A stretch of DNA of 64,000 nucleotides from Corallococcus soli (GCF_014930455.1 NZ_JAAIYO010000014.1:173964-237963), one strand, 5' to 3'. Shown: positions 8,913 to 17,327, counted from the stretch's first letter. The notes: generated by a model from the sequence alone, not told the origin. Translations and numbers: made by a program.

Positions 8913-9332
8913 ATGGTGCACTGGCTCAAGCGCGTTCAGGACAAGGTTCGTTCACGGCCCGCCGCATCCCTGGGAGGGAGCGCCTTCCTGGTGACGGGAC
9001 TCGCGGCGGTGTCGCTGCTGCTGGCTCCCGCTGGCGCGGCGGCCCAGGACAACGACTCACCCTGCCCCTTCTCGGGCGTGCTCTGCCTGTTCGAAGGCGT
9101 GGACTACACGGGCGAGGTCTGGAACGTCCGTTCGCTCACGCCCGGCGTGGGCGTCTGCGTCAACCTCCCGGAGCATGGCTGGGAAGACCGGGCGTACTCG
9201 GCCATGAACACGAGCAGCTACTACGCGTCGCTGTTCCTCAACGAAGACTGTGTCGGCCGTCCGTACCCCGTCGAGCCCTACTCGGGACAGAGCCCATTGC
9301 CGTTCCAGCCCAAGAGCGTCTGGGTCTACTGA
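8913..9332 (+). CDS. Secreted small protein, peptidase inhibitor I36-like, copy 1
   Basis: A 139-residue exported protein. The N-terminus has basic residues, then a hydrophobic segment ending AGAAAQ, a likely signal peptidase I site. The mature part has the spacing of I36 family (beta/gamma-crystallin-like) inhibitors: CPFSGVLCLFEG, YTGEVW, a central Cys in CVNLPEHGW, a Ser/Tyr turn and a late NEDC. It ends KSVWVY. The four Cys could form two disulfides. The start at 8913 is chosen for its aggagga site; an in-frame upstream ATG lies in the leader hairpin. Its neighbour at 9385 is a tandem duplicate. Inhibitor activity is inferred from fold similarity only. Confidence 0.82.
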   Translation: MVHWLKRVQDKVRSRPAASLGGSAFLVTGLAAVSLLLAPAGAAAQDNDSPCPFSGVLCLFEGVDYTGEVWNVRSLTPGVGVCVNLPEHGWEDRAYSAMNTSSYYASLFLNEDCVGRPYPVEPYSGQSPLPFQPKSVWVY

Positions 9333-9354
9333 GCTTCGCGGTTCGCGGAGGAGC

Positions 9355-9378
9355 CTGCCCATGACGGGCAGTGGAGGA
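9355..9378 (+). promoter_or_regulatory. Leader stem-loop abutting the Shine-Dalgarno, copy 2
   Basis: The stem ctgccc/gggcag with loop atgac again lies directly before a GGAGGA site, as at 8886-8909, so the duplication that made the two I36-like genes included the leader. The copy lies between the stop of gene 1 (9332) and the ATG of gene 2 (9385). Confidence 0.45.
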
Positions 9379-9384
9379 GCATCC

Positions 9385-9798
9385 ATGCACGGGTTTGAGA
9401 GCATCCAGGCTGAAGGACGTTCACCGCGTCGTCGTTTCCCCAGGTCCCGCCTCCTCGCGGGGGCTGCCGCCCTGGCGATGACGGCCCTGCTGCCCGCGGG
9501 CGTGTCCGCCCAGGACAGCGATTCGCCCTGCCCCTTCCCGGGCACCCTCTGCCTCTTCGAGGGCGAGGACTTCACGGGCGAGGTCTTCATGGTGCAGGCG
9601 CTCGATCCCCAGCAGGGGACGTGCGTGAACCTGCCGGAGCACGGGTGGGAGGGACGGGCGAACTCGGCCATCAACACCAATGGGATCACCGCGTCCCTGT
9701 TCTTCAACGAGGACTGCGACGGAGGCCCGCACCCCATCGATCCCCACACCTCGGTCAGCAGCCTGGGGTTCCACCCGAAGAGTGTCTGGGTCTACTGA
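9385..9798 (+). CDS. Secreted small protein, peptidase inhibitor I36-like, copy 2
   Basis: A 137-residue paralogue of the preceding gene. It has a basic N-terminus (SPRRRFPRSR), a hydrophobic core ending GVSAQ, and a mature domain with CPFPGTLCLFEG, FTGEVF, CVNLPEHGWEG, NEDCDGG and C-terminal KSVWVY. All four Cys are conserved with copy 1, while loop residues differ, so the pair has diverged but kept its fold. The ATG at 9385 follows a GGAGGA site; ATG 9361 in the hairpin loop is an alternative. It is probably co-transcribed with copy 1 (52-bp gap). Confidence 0.82.
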   Translation: MHGFESIQAEGRSPRRRFPRSRLLAGAAALAMTALLPAGVSAQDSDSPCPFPGTLCLFEGEDFTGEVFMVQALDPQQGTCVNLPEHGWEGRANSAINTNGITASLFFNEDCDGGPHPIDPHTSVSSLGFHPKSVWVY

Positions 9799-9821
9799 GC
9801 CACGCCTCGGCTCATGCCGGA

Positions 9822-9847
9822 CGCGGCGGTCCCCCGGGACCGCCGCG
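9822..9847. terminator. Bidirectional hairpin between convergent genes
   Basis: A 12-bp perfect inverted repeat (cgcggcggtccc/gggaccgccgcg) with almost no spacer lies between the convergent ends of the I36-like gene and the aldo-keto reductase gene. No T-run is present on either side. Confidence 0.5.
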
Positions 9848-9860
9848 ACGGCGCGCTCGA

Positions 9861-10862
9861 CTACCGGCGCTCGCTGTCCAGGTGGTGCATCTGCTCCGCC
9901 CCGTAGCGCTCGCCGGAAATCGTCACGAGCGACTCCAGCGCCGTCACGTCCTCCTTCGACAGCGACCGCGTGAGGGCCCCCAGCGCGTCGTCCAGCTGCG
10001 CCCCCGTCTTCACGCCCACCACGGGCACGAACGCCGGCTGGCGCGCGAGCACCCAGGCGATCGCGAGCTGACCCGGCGTCATCCGGCGCTCCTGGGCGAA
10101 GCGCTGGAAGGCGGCCACGCTGTCCTGGTTCTTCTCGCCGTTCTCGCCGGTGAAGCGCGGCAGCCAGGCGCGGAAGTCCCCCTTCCCCTTCGGCTTGCTC
10201 CCCGTCAGCAGCCCCCGGGAGAAGACGCCGTAGAGCGTCGCGCTGATGCCCAGCTCCTTGAGCGCGGGGAAGATGGCGGCCTCCGGGCCACGGCTCGCCA
10301 CCGAGTACTCAATCTGGAGGTCCACGATGGGGTGCACGCGGTGCGCTCGGCGGACCGTCTCCACGCCCATCTCGGACAGCCCGATGTGGCGGACGTAGCC
10401 GGCCTTCACCAGGTCGGCGATGGCGCCGATGGTGTCCTCGATGGGGACGGCGGGGTCCAACCGCGCGGGACGGTAGATGTCGATGACCTCCACCCCCAGC
10501 CGCTTCAGGCTGTAGGCGGCGAAGGTCTTCACCGCCGCGGGGCGCATGTCCATGCCCATCCAGCTTCCGTCCGGCCCGCGGAGCGCGCCGAACTTCACCG
10601 ACAACTGGACGCGCTCCCGCCGGCCCGCGATGGCGCGCCCCACGAGCAGCTCGTTGTGGCCCATCCCGTAGAAGTCCCCGGTGTCGATGAGCGTGACGCC
10701 CTGGTCGATGGCGGATTGGAGGGTGCGGACGCTCTCCGCGTCGTCCGTCGCGCCGTACATGCCCGACATGCCCATGCACCCCAGCCCCAACGGGAACACC
10801 TCCGGGCCCGTGGCACCCAGCTTCACCGTGCGCTGCGCCTGCTGCGTCTCTTGCGTGGCCAT
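9861..10862 (-). CDS. Aldo/keto reductase
   Basis: A 333-residue cytosolic NADPH-dependent oxidoreductase of the aldo/keto reductase superfamily ((beta/alpha)8 barrel). The family landmarks are visible: GLGCMGMSG near the N-terminus, the catalytic Asp/Tyr region LIDTGDFYG, the Lys position in LSVKFG, and the C-terminal cofactor segment PVVGVKT. The usual His of the tetrad falls in a changed context (IDIYRPARLDP rather than LYQxHxxD), so substrate range or activity may differ. The ATG at 10862 is preceded by ggaagggg. It is divergent from a LysR regulator at 10938, which probably controls it. Confidence 0.88.
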   Translation of the reverse strand: MATQETQQAQRTVKLGATGPEVFPLGLGCMGMSGMYGATDDAESVRTLQSAIDQGVTLIDTGDFYGMGHNELLVGRAIAGRRERVQLSVKFGALRGPDGSWMGMDMRPAAVKTFAAYSLKRLGVEVIDIYRPARLDPAVPIEDTIGAIADLVKAGYVRHIGLSEMGVETVRRAHRVHPIVDLQIEYSVASRGPEAAIFPALKELGISATLYGVFSRGLLTGSKPKGKGDFRAWLPRFTGENGEKNQDSVAAFQRFAQERRMTPGQLAIAWVLARQPAFVPVVGVKTGAQLDDALGALTRSLSKEDVTALESLVTISGERYGAEQMHHLDSERR

Positions 10863-10937
10863 GTGTCGCCCCTTCCGTGTGAGGGGAGATTCATCATTCG
10901 CCATGCAGAAATCCATTGAATAGGCTGTATCCCAATC

Positions 10938-11858
10938 ATGCATGACATCTATGGAAGGAACCTGGACCTCAACCTGCTCCGCGTCTTCGTCGTGGTGGCG
11001 GAGGCCGGCAGCGTCACGGCGGCGGCCGAGCGCCTCTACCTCACGCAGCCCGCAGTGAGCGCGGCGTTGCGGCGTCTGGCCTCCACGGTGGGCACGCCCC
11101 TCTTCGTCCGCGCGGGGCGGGGGCTGGCGCTGACCACGCGCGGCGAGCGCCTGCTCGCTTCGGCGCGGCCGCACCTGGGCGCGCTCGTCGACGCCACGCT
11201 GTCACCGGTGGCGTTCGACCCGAAGACGAGCGAGCGGACGGTGCGCATCGGCCTGTCGGACGTGACGGAAGTCTGGCTGCTCCCTCCCCTGCTCCGGATC
11301 CTCGCCCGGGAGGCGCCGCGCATGCGGCTGGTGATCCTCCCCGTCCAGTTCCGCACCGTCGTGGAGGCCCTGACCGGCGCCACCGTGGACCTCGCGGTGA
11401 CGGTGGCGGACGCGCTCCCGGCGGGCACGCGGCGCATCGAGCTCTTCACGGGCAGCTTCGTGTGCCTCTTCGATCCACGCCACGCGCGCATCCCGAAGCG
11501 CCTCACCCTGGAGCGCTACCTGGAGCACGAGCACGTCATCGTCTCCTACAACGGCGACCTGCGTGGCGTCATCGAGGACCACTTCGACGTCCAGCGCCGG
11601 GTGCGCGTGTCGGTGCCCTCGTTCCAGAGCATCGGGGCCCTGGTGGATGGGAGTGCGCTGCTGGCCACGGTGCCGGCCATGGTCGCGCGCGACATCCTCC
11701 GGCTGCGCCCGCACCTGAAGACGACGGCGGTGCCGCTCGCCCTTCAGGGCACGCCCCTGGAGCTGCTCTGGCGGGGCGCGGTCGACGACGACGAGGCCAT
11801 CCGCTTCATCCGCGACCGCGTGGTGCAGGTGACGAAGGATCTCTGGAGCGGCGCGTAG
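10938..11858 (+). CDS. LysR-family transcriptional regulator
   Basis: 306 residues. The N-terminal winged helix-turn-helix (about 10-68) carries the family pattern LNLLRVFVVVAEAGSVTAAA, LTQPAVSAALRRL and LFVRAGRGLALT. The rest is a periplasmic-binding-protein-like effector domain (RTVRIGLSDVTE onward). It is transcribed divergently from the aldo/keto reductase with only 75 bp between starts, the usual layout for a LysR protein and its target. I do not see a convincing T-N11-A operator by eye. The ligand is unknown. Confidence 0.93.
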   Translation: MHDIYGRNLDLNLLRVFVVVAEAGSVTAAAERLYLTQPAVSAALRRLASTVGTPLFVRAGRGLALTTRGERLLASARPHLGALVDATLSPVAFDPKTSERTVRIGLSDVTEVWLLPPLLRILAREAPRMRLVILPVQFRTVVEALTGATVDLAVTVADALPAGTRRIELFTGSFVCLFDPRHARIPKRLTLERYLEHEHVIVSYNGDLRGVIEDHFDVQRRVRVSVPSFQSIGALVDGSALLATVPAMVARDILRLRPHLKTTAVPLALQGTPLELLWRGAVDDDEAIRFIRDRVVQVTKDLWSGA

Positions 11859-11876
11859 CTGGCCCGGTCGCCCCCA

Positions 11877-11906
11877 CGCGCCCGCGTCCATGACGGAGCG
11901 GGCGCG
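11877..11906. terminator. Hairpin between convergent genes
   Basis: A 9-bp perfect stem cgcgcccgc/gcgggcgcg with a 12-base loop lies between the convergent LysR gene and the DUF3060 gene. It is placed as a bidirectional terminator; no T-run. Confidence 0.5.
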
Positions 11907-11918
11907 CGGTTCGTGCGA

Positions 11919-12290
11919 CTACTTCTCCTGGGTGACCTTGTTGTCCATGCCGGTGCGGCTGATCTTCGGCTTCGACTTGCCGTGGCCACGCTTCCAGGTG
12001 ACGGTGTTGGACATCCCCGTCACGGAGATGAGGCGGGTGGCCTCCACCTTCACGACGTTGCTGGAGCCGTTGACGGTGACGCTCTTGCACTCGCCGGTCA
12101 GCGTGATGTTGTTGGACGCGCCGGTGATCTCCACCGTGCTGTCCGGCTTGCACTCGTGGGTCGCGGTCTCTCCCGAGCCGGTGACGTCGATGGTGGCCTC
12201 CTGCTCCGAGTCCTCCTCCGCGAGGGCCGTCATCGGGCCGAAGGTACACGCCACCATCATGAACACCGCGGTGCCGAGCTTCCTGTTCAT
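11919..12290 (-). CDS. Exported DUF3060-type protein
   Basis: 123 residues with a signal peptide (MNRKL, hydrophobic stretch, cleavage near TALAEE). The mature part has the repeated beta pattern of DUF3060: TVEITGASNNITLTGEC, VTVNGSSNVVKVE and SVTGMSNTVTWKRG, each with an xSNxV turn, predicting a small right-handed beta-solenoid. Two Cys (HECK and GECK) may pair. Family function is unknown. It stands alone between LysR (convergent) and the DoxX-like gene. Confidence 0.8.
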   Translation of the reverse strand: MNRKLGTAVFMMVACTFGPMTALAEEDSEQEATIDVTGSGETATHECKPDSTVEITGASNNITLTGECKSVTVNGSSNVVKVEATRLISVTGMSNTVTWKRGHGKSKPKISRTGMDNKVTQEK

Positions 12291-12410
12291 CTGTCATTCC
12301 CCCTGATGTGAGGTGCGGGCCAGGTGTGGCGCCGCACACCCCCCATCTACGTAGCGGTCGGCGGGAGATTCAACTTTCGTGACAAGGCTTGTGCCCGCCC
12401 GTCATCAACC

Positions 12411-12872
12411 TCACGCGCCCGCGGTGACCCGCATGGCGAGCATGGGGCGGTACGCCGCGCGGTAGGACCAGGCCAGATAGGCCTCCAGGGCCAGGAGCAC
12501 CACCGACAGCTCCACGCCCGAGGGCTCCAGGAAGACGTGGAACAGGAAGATGTTCACGATGACGGGCGCGATGAGCGCCAACGCCAGCGGCACGAAGCGG
12601 TTGGCCAGGAACATCGCCCCGGCCACCACCTCCGTGCCCTTCACCAGCCAGAACAGGTAGCCCGTCGCCTTCATCGCGATGCCAAAGGCGACCCCCGGGC
12701 TCGCCGGGTCCAGGTTCGGCGGCGGCGGGATGAAGTCGAAGAAGCCGTTGAGGCCGAAGACGAAGAAGACGAGCCCCAGCAGCAGGCGGGCCCCCGTCGG
12801 CAGGTGACGGGCCAGCGACTTCTTCTGGGGAGCCTCCACGGTGGTGGAAGCGTTGGGAATGGAGGTGGCCAT
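12411..12872 (-). CDS. DoxX-like integral membrane protein
   Basis: 153 residues with a polar N-terminus (about 30) followed by four hydrophobic helices: LLLGLVFFVFGLNGFF, a segment around GYLFWLVKGTEVVAGAMF, VPLALALIAPVIVNIFLF, and a C-terminal one around LSVVLLALEAYLAWSY. The GLNGFF turn and overall length fit DoxX/DoxD-like proteins. I chose ATG 12872; a longer in-frame start at 13013 would add a Pro/Arg-rich, non-hydrophobic leader lying in apparent promoter sequence. The specific function is unknown. Confidence 0.8.
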   Translation of the reverse strand: MATSIPNASTTVEAPQKKSLARHLPTGARLLLGLVFFVFGLNGFFDFIPPPPNLDPASPGVAFGIAMKATGYLFWLVKGTEVVAGAMFLANRFVPLALALIAPVIVNIFLFHVFLEPSGVELSVVLLALEAYLAWSYRAAYRPMLAMRVTAGA

Positions 12873-13024
12873 GGGGTGTGCTCCGGGAAAGAGGGCGTGC
12901 CGCATCCGGCGGGGTGCGCGGGCTTCTACTCCGCGACGAACGAGGCGCCCACCCATCGACACCGATTTCATCTTCCTTTGAGGCCCACACACCGCCCCGC
13001 CGGTGCCTCCCACGCCCGTCGGGT

Positions 13025-13168
13025 TCAGCGCCCACCGTCCGCGTGGACCGCGAAGACGTCCCGCAGCCCCGCGATGAGCGCGTTGCCAGGGTATGCCACG
13101 CCGAGCGGCCCCAGCGCGTCACGCAGGGCCGTGAAGAGGGCCTGGACGTGGTGGGCGTTCAAGCCATC
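13025..13168 (-). pseudogene. Coding-like in-frame tail after the LRR gene stop (47 codons)
   Basis: Directly after the TGA of the LRR gene, the same frame stays open for 47 codons to a second TGA. The codons have the GC-rich third positions of real genes here, and the product is protein-like (segments ALFTALRDALGPLGVAYPG and LIAGLRDVFAVHADGGR). Either a nonsense mutation shortened the LRR protein or this is the remnant of another gene. A TTG after the stop could also start a tiny peptide. Between here and the DoxX-like start at 12872 I see only presumed promoter sequence. Confidence 0.4.
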
Positions 13169-14866
13169 TCACGTCAGATCCCGGACGATGGCCTGGCTGC
13201 CTTCCCGGAAATTCTCCACCGCCGTGACATAGGGCGCGGCCGCGGGGATGTTGATGCGCAGGAGCAGCCCGAGCAGCGCGAGGACCTCCGTGAAGTCATA
13301 CCGGCCCGACTTCGCGTCGTGGAAGGTTTCGAGGCGGACGTACTCCGGACGGAACCAGGAGCCGACGTAGCCGGCGGCCTTCGCGGCGCTGTCCTCCACG
13401 CTCACGATGAGCTGCGAGTGGAGGTCCGGGTCCACCTCGGTCACCAGGGACTTGCGGACGGTCACCGACTTCAGGGCGGTGCTGTCGAAGCGGCGGCGGG
13501 GCAGCGTGCGCAGCGGCGTCCCATGGAAGGTCACCACCTCCAGCTTCGGCAGCCGCGTGAGGACCTCCGGGAAGTCCCACATGAGCTGGACCTGGCTCCA
13601 GCCCCCGAAAACCCTCCGGACGTAGGCATACGGGTTGTTGACCAGGTTCACCGTTCGCAGCTCGACGCATTCCGCGAGCGAGTCCGGCAGCCGCCAGATG
13701 CAATTGCTCTCCAGGTCCAGCACCCGGAGCTTCTTCAGCGCCCCGATGGACTCCGGCAACGTCCGCAAGCCGTTGCCGCGCAGGTCCAGCTCCCGCAGCT
13801 CCGTGAGCTGCCCCAGGGCCTCCGGGAGCGTGCGCAAGTCGTTGCGCCGGAGGTTGAGCTTCTCCAGTCGGCGGAACTGGAACAGCTCTTCCGGCAGCGA
13901 CGTGAGGCCCTTGTCCTCCAACGACACGCTCTTCACCTTGTCGGGCTCCGCCAGCTTCTTTGAAACCAGCTTTCGGAACGCGTCCCGAACGCTGGTGAAG
14001 GCGGGACGGGAGATGGGCTTGCCCGCGCTCAGCAGGCTGCGCGCCTTGTCGAGCTGGACGCGCTCGCCGGCCACCACCTCCGGGACGAAGACGCCCTTGA
14101 CGTCGAAGGGGTCGTCCGACGCCTCCACCCCGTCCGACACCGCGAACACCTTCGAGCCCTGGCCCTGGTAGCGGTAGGCATCCACGGGGCCCTCCACCCG
14201 GAGGGCGTAGTCCGAAGCGACGGTGCGGGCCACGAGCGCGCCGCCCACGTGGACGCTGCCGTGGTTGTAGACCGCCACGAGGTCCCCGGTCATCACGTCA
14301 CCGGTGACGTGCAGCCGCGAGCCACCGATGGCGATGCTCGTCGCGACGAGGTGGCCGTGGACCTGGAGGAACGGCCCGAAGTCGTTCTCCGCGTTGAACA
14401 GGCAGCCCTCGACGGTGAGGTTGCCGCGCACGATGAGCCCGGCGAAGGGCGGCGCGTCCGGGTCGTCCAGCGCGAAGATGCCCTGGCGGAAGTCGAGCCA
14501 CAGCTCGTGAGGCACGACGACGTCGCCGGAGAGGATGAGGACACGGTCGTCGTCCTGTTCGGAGTTGCCCGGGACCCGCACCGAGTCCTTCACCTGTTCC
14601 CAGGTGGAGGACTCGAAGGCGAGGTCGCTGGACCAGGCGCCCTTGGCGACCCGCGCCGCGACCTGCTTGCGCGCGAAGGCCCCGGCGTCCTCGGCGGAAG
14701 CGAAGGTGCGGGACTCGCGCTTGCCGTCCGTGCCGGACCGACCGTGGTGCAGGTCCAGCCGCTCACCGTGCCAGGCGTAGGACCAGAACTTGCGGGCCGT
14801 CCCCTCCAGGCCCTCGAGTCGCATCGCCAGACGGGGAGAAGCCACGGGGAGCTGGGGCGTCTTCAT
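13169..14866 (-). CDS. WGR - beta-solenoid - leucine-rich-repeat protein
   Basis: 565 residues without a signal peptide, so probably cytosolic. Residues about 15-85 resemble a WGR domain (FWSYAWHGERLDLHHGRSG). Residues about 110-225 form short beta repeats (VRGNLTVEGCLF, LQVHGHLVATSIAIGG, VTGDVMTGDL, VHVGGALVART), a solenoid reminiscent of polymer-forming or bactofilin-like folds. Residues about 320-420 are leucine-rich repeats of the xLxxLPxxL type (LTSLPEEL, LRTLPEAL, LRTLPESI, IWRLPDSL). The C-terminal ~140 residues match nothing I recognise. WGR domains often occur in PARP-like or helicase proteins; here no catalytic domain is visible, suggesting a scaffold or sensor. The stop may be premature (see 13025-13168). 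Confidence 0.82.
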   Translation of the reverse strand: MKTPQLPVASPRLAMRLEGLEGTARKFWSYAWHGERLDLHHGRSGTDGKRESRTFASAEDAGAFARKQVAARVAKGAWSSDLAFESSTWEQVKDSVRVPGNSEQDDDRVLILSGDVVVPHELWLDFRQGIFALDDPDAPPFAGLIVRGNLTVEGCLFNAENDFGPFLQVHGHLVATSIAIGGSRLHVTGDVMTGDLVAVYNHGSVHVGGALVARTVASDYALRVEGPVDAYRYQGQGSKVFAVSDGVEASDDPFDVKGVFVPEVVAGERVQLDKARSLLSAGKPISRPAFTSVRDAFRKLVSKKLAEPDKVKSVSLEDKGLTSLPEELFQFRRLEKLNLRRNDLRTLPEALGQLTELRELDLRGNGLRTLPESIGALKKLRVLDLESNCIWRLPDSLAECVELRTVNLVNNPYAYVRRVFGGWSQVQLMWDFPEVLTRLPKLEVVTFHGTPLRTLPRRRFDSTALKSVTVRKSLVTEVDPDLHSQLIVSVEDSAAKAAGYVGSWFRPEYVRLETFHDAKSGRYDFTEVLALLGLLLRINIPAAAPYVTAVENFREGSQAIVRDLT

Positions 14867-14955
14867 GGCCCCGACTTCTAGAGGGGAGGCGGCTTGAAGG
14901 CCAGGGCGTGGGCGCGGCCCCGATGCTTTCGGGCACCGGCCTCGCGCCCCTTCTT

Positions 14956-15846
14956 CTACCGGGTGCTCACCGCCGCCGCGCCCGCGGCCTGGCGCCGGGC
15001 GACGAGGGCACCGAAGACGCCCGCGGTGAAGAACATGATGACGCTGTAGATGGCGGCGGGGATGGCCATCACGCTGTCATTGAGCAGGCGCGGGCTGGAC
15101 GCGATGGCGATGGCGAGCGTGCCGTTGTGGATGCCCACCTCCATCGCGATGGCCACCGCCTGCTTGCGATCAATGCGCAGCAACATGGGCACCACGAAGC
15201 CCACCGCCATGCTGGCCAGGTTGAAGGCGAGCGCCGCGAGTCCCACGCTCTGGAAGTACGTGACCAACTGCTCACGCTCCTTGAACGTCGCCGCGAGCAC
15301 CACCAGCACCAGGAACAGCGCGGAGATGATGCGCACGGGCCGGTCCAGCCCGTCCGCGAGCGCCGGCTTCTTCGCGCGCACCATCATTCCCAGCGAGATG
15401 GGCACCAGGACGATGGCGAACACCTGGAGGATCTTGGCGAACTGCAACGGGATGGCGCGCTCCTCTCCCATGAAGTGCGACAGGGAGAGGTTCACGATGA
15501 GCGGCAGCGTGAACAGCGACAGCACGCTGTTGACCGCCGTCAGGCTGACGTTCAGCGCGACATCCCCCTTGGCCAGGTGGCTGAAGAGGTTCGCCGTCGC
15601 GCCGCCCGGCGAGGCCGCGAGCAGCATCAACCCCACGGCGAGCTGCGGAGGCAGGCCGAAGCCGCTCGCGATGCCGTAGCAGATGAGCGGCATCAGCAGC
15701 GTCTGACAGCCCAGGCCCACCAGCGCCGCGCGAGGGAACTGGGCCACGCGGCGGAAGTCCGCCAGGGTGAGGCTCAGGCCAAGCCCGAGCATGATCACCC
15801 CCAACGCGATTGGCAGGAACACCTCGGTGACGACACTGGTCTGCAT
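14956..15846 (-). CDS. Bile acid:sodium symporter (BASS) family transporter
   Basis: 296 residues, mostly hydrophobic with about nine to ten membrane helices. Family landmarks are the Gly-rich first helix (ALGVIMLGLGLSL), LLAASPGGATANLFSHLAKGD with the conserved Asn-rich crossover, and the second crossover EVGIHNGTLAIAIA. BASS proteins couple organic anion uptake to a sodium gradient in the inner membrane. The substrate cannot be read from sequence. It is monocistronic in appearance. Confidence 0.9.
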   Translation of the reverse strand: MQTSVVTEVFLPIALGVIMLGLGLSLTLADFRRVAQFPRAALVGLGCQTLLMPLICYGIASGFGLPPQLAVGLMLLAASPGGATANLFSHLAKGDVALNVSLTAVNSVLSLFTLPLIVNLSLSHFMGEERAIPLQFAKILQVFAIVLVPISLGMMVRAKKPALADGLDRPVRIISALFLVLVVLAATFKEREQLVTYFQSVGLAALAFNLASMAVGFVVPMLLRIDRKQAVAIAMEVGIHNGTLAIAIASSPRLLNDSVMAIPAAIYSVIMFFTAGVFGALVARRQAAGAAAVSTR

Positions 15847-16023
15847 TGCGGGCCCCCGGCGAAAGCACCCACTCTGACAGAAAGCCCCTTTTCGGAGGAC
15901 CCGGATCCGTTCATCCGGCGCGCTGGAGCAGCACCGCCCCGCCGTCCTCGTCGAGCCCCCGGGCGACCTCCGGCTACGACGCGGGGCGGCGACAGCCCCC
16001 GCGCCGGAACGCCTTGCCGGGGC

Positions 16024-17241
16024 TCAGCCTCGGACGCGGGAGGGCATGACGCCCTGCGCCTGGGAGTCCTGGGAGGAGAAGGACTCCTGCACCGGCTGGA
16101 GCCCCGTGCGCTCCGCTTCGTTGACGGATTCGAGCGCGTCGGAGATCGCGGCCAGCTCTTCCTGCACGCGCCCCAGGCCCAGCTCCGCGTCGGGCGCCAC
16201 TCCCCCTCCGCTCTGTCCGTTGACCTGGACGAGCTGGGCGACCAGGCCTTCGATGCTCCAGCGCAGGCGGGTGAGCTCCGCCTCCAGACGGTCCGCGTTG
16301 CGCGCCAGCCGCTCGCGCTGCCCGCGCTGCGCGTCGATGGCCGCCACGGCGCTGCGCAGCGAGGCACACACCTGCGGATCCTCCGAGGCGTTGATGCGCG
16401 CGGCGAGCGCCGCGCGCTCCGCGTCGAGCCGGGCCAGCAGATCCGGGCTGACCTCGCGGCGCAGGCCCTGCTCCCGCTCTCGCAGGGCGTGGCATGAGCG
16501 GCGCAGCGCCAGCACGGACTCCTCGCCGCCGCTGACGAACTCGCGCACCGCGGGCGTCGCCTTGCGGTAGGCGGCCTCCAGCCGGTCGCAGACCTCATCC
16601 AGCTCCCGCAGCCGCGCATCCTCCTGGAACACCGCGACCGCGTCCGGGACGCGCTTCGCGGATGCACCGGAGGCCTGGTTCGAGGCCAGATGCCCCCCGG
16701 CCCCCAGGTGGCCGCCCGCGGCCAGCCGGGCGTTGCGGCCGACGGTGGCCCCCGCCCCGACGCTGGCGCCGCGCTCCACGGTCGCCCCCTCCTGGATGGT
16801 GGCGCCCCAGCCGACCACGGCGCCTTGTTGCACCGTCGCGCCACGCTGCACGGTGGCGCCCATGCGGATGACGGTGTTGGATTCGATGACCGCCTCCTCC
16901 TGCACCGTCGCCCCCATCTCGATGACCGCGCCGGGCTCGATGCGCGCCGAGGACGCGATCTCCGCCCCCGCGCCGATCCGCGCCGCCGCATTCACGTTCG
17001 CCCCCGCGCCGCCCGCCGCGCCCATGGCGCTGCGGATGAGGAACAGGACGCCGGAGCCGATGGCGAGCGTGCCCGCGGGGATGAAGAGCCAGTCCGTGGT
17101 GAAGGCCCCCAGGAGGCCGAAGCTCGCGCCCCCAAGGAAGAGCCCTCCCCCCACGGTTCCCAGGACACGCTGGACCGCCGACTGGCGCGCCGCGAGCCTG
17201 GCCAATGCGCGCTCAGAGGGCCCTCGCCCCTTCTTCTCCAT
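16024..17241 (-). CDS. Membrane-anchored hexapeptide-repeat / coiled-coil protein
   Basis: 405 residues. After a basic N-terminus come two adjacent hydrophobic segments (about 28-75, LGTVGGGLFLGGASFGLLGAF and LFIPAGTLAIGSGVLFLI). Residues about 80-190 are imperfect hexapeptides (GAVIEM GATVQE, VIRMGATVQRGATVQQGAVV, GATIQEGATVERGASV), a left-handed beta-helix as in LpxA/DapD-type proteins but with no acyltransferase catalytic region visible. Residues about 215-400 are charged and heptad-like, predicted coiled coil. ATG 17241 has GGGAGG upstream; ATG 17253 is an alternative. A structural or envelope scaffold role is inference; I do not recognise a named family. Confidence 0.75.
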   Translation of the reverse strand: MEKKGRGPSERALARLAARQSAVQRVLGTVGGGLFLGGASFGLLGAFTTDWLFIPAGTLAIGSGVLFLIRSAMGAAGGAGANVNAAARIGAGAEIASSARIEPGAVIEMGATVQEEAVIESNTVIRMGATVQRGATVQQGAVVGWGATIQEGATVERGASVGAGATVGRNARLAAGGHLGAGGHLASNQASGASAKRVPDAVAVFQEDARLRELDEVCDRLEAAYRKATPAVREFVSGGEESVLALRRSCHALREREQGLRREVSPDLLARLDAERAALAARINASEDPQVCASLRSAVAAIDAQRGQRERLARNADRLEAELTRLRWSIEGLVAQLVQVNGQSGGGVAPDAELGLGRVQEELAAISDALESVNEAERTGLQPVQESFSSQDSQAQGVMPSRVRG

Positions 17242-17327
17242 TGTGCCTCCCATGTTCTCCACGGGAGGGGTTCTATCGCGGTTTGGCCCTCCTGGGCGCG
17301 GCAACCCGAGGCCCTGGCGCCCGGCGG

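Noticed and set aside
12873..13013. Longer N-terminus for the DoxX-like protein (start at 13013)
   Set aside because: The added residues are Arg/Pro-rich with no conserved or hydrophobic character and lie in the likely promoter region.
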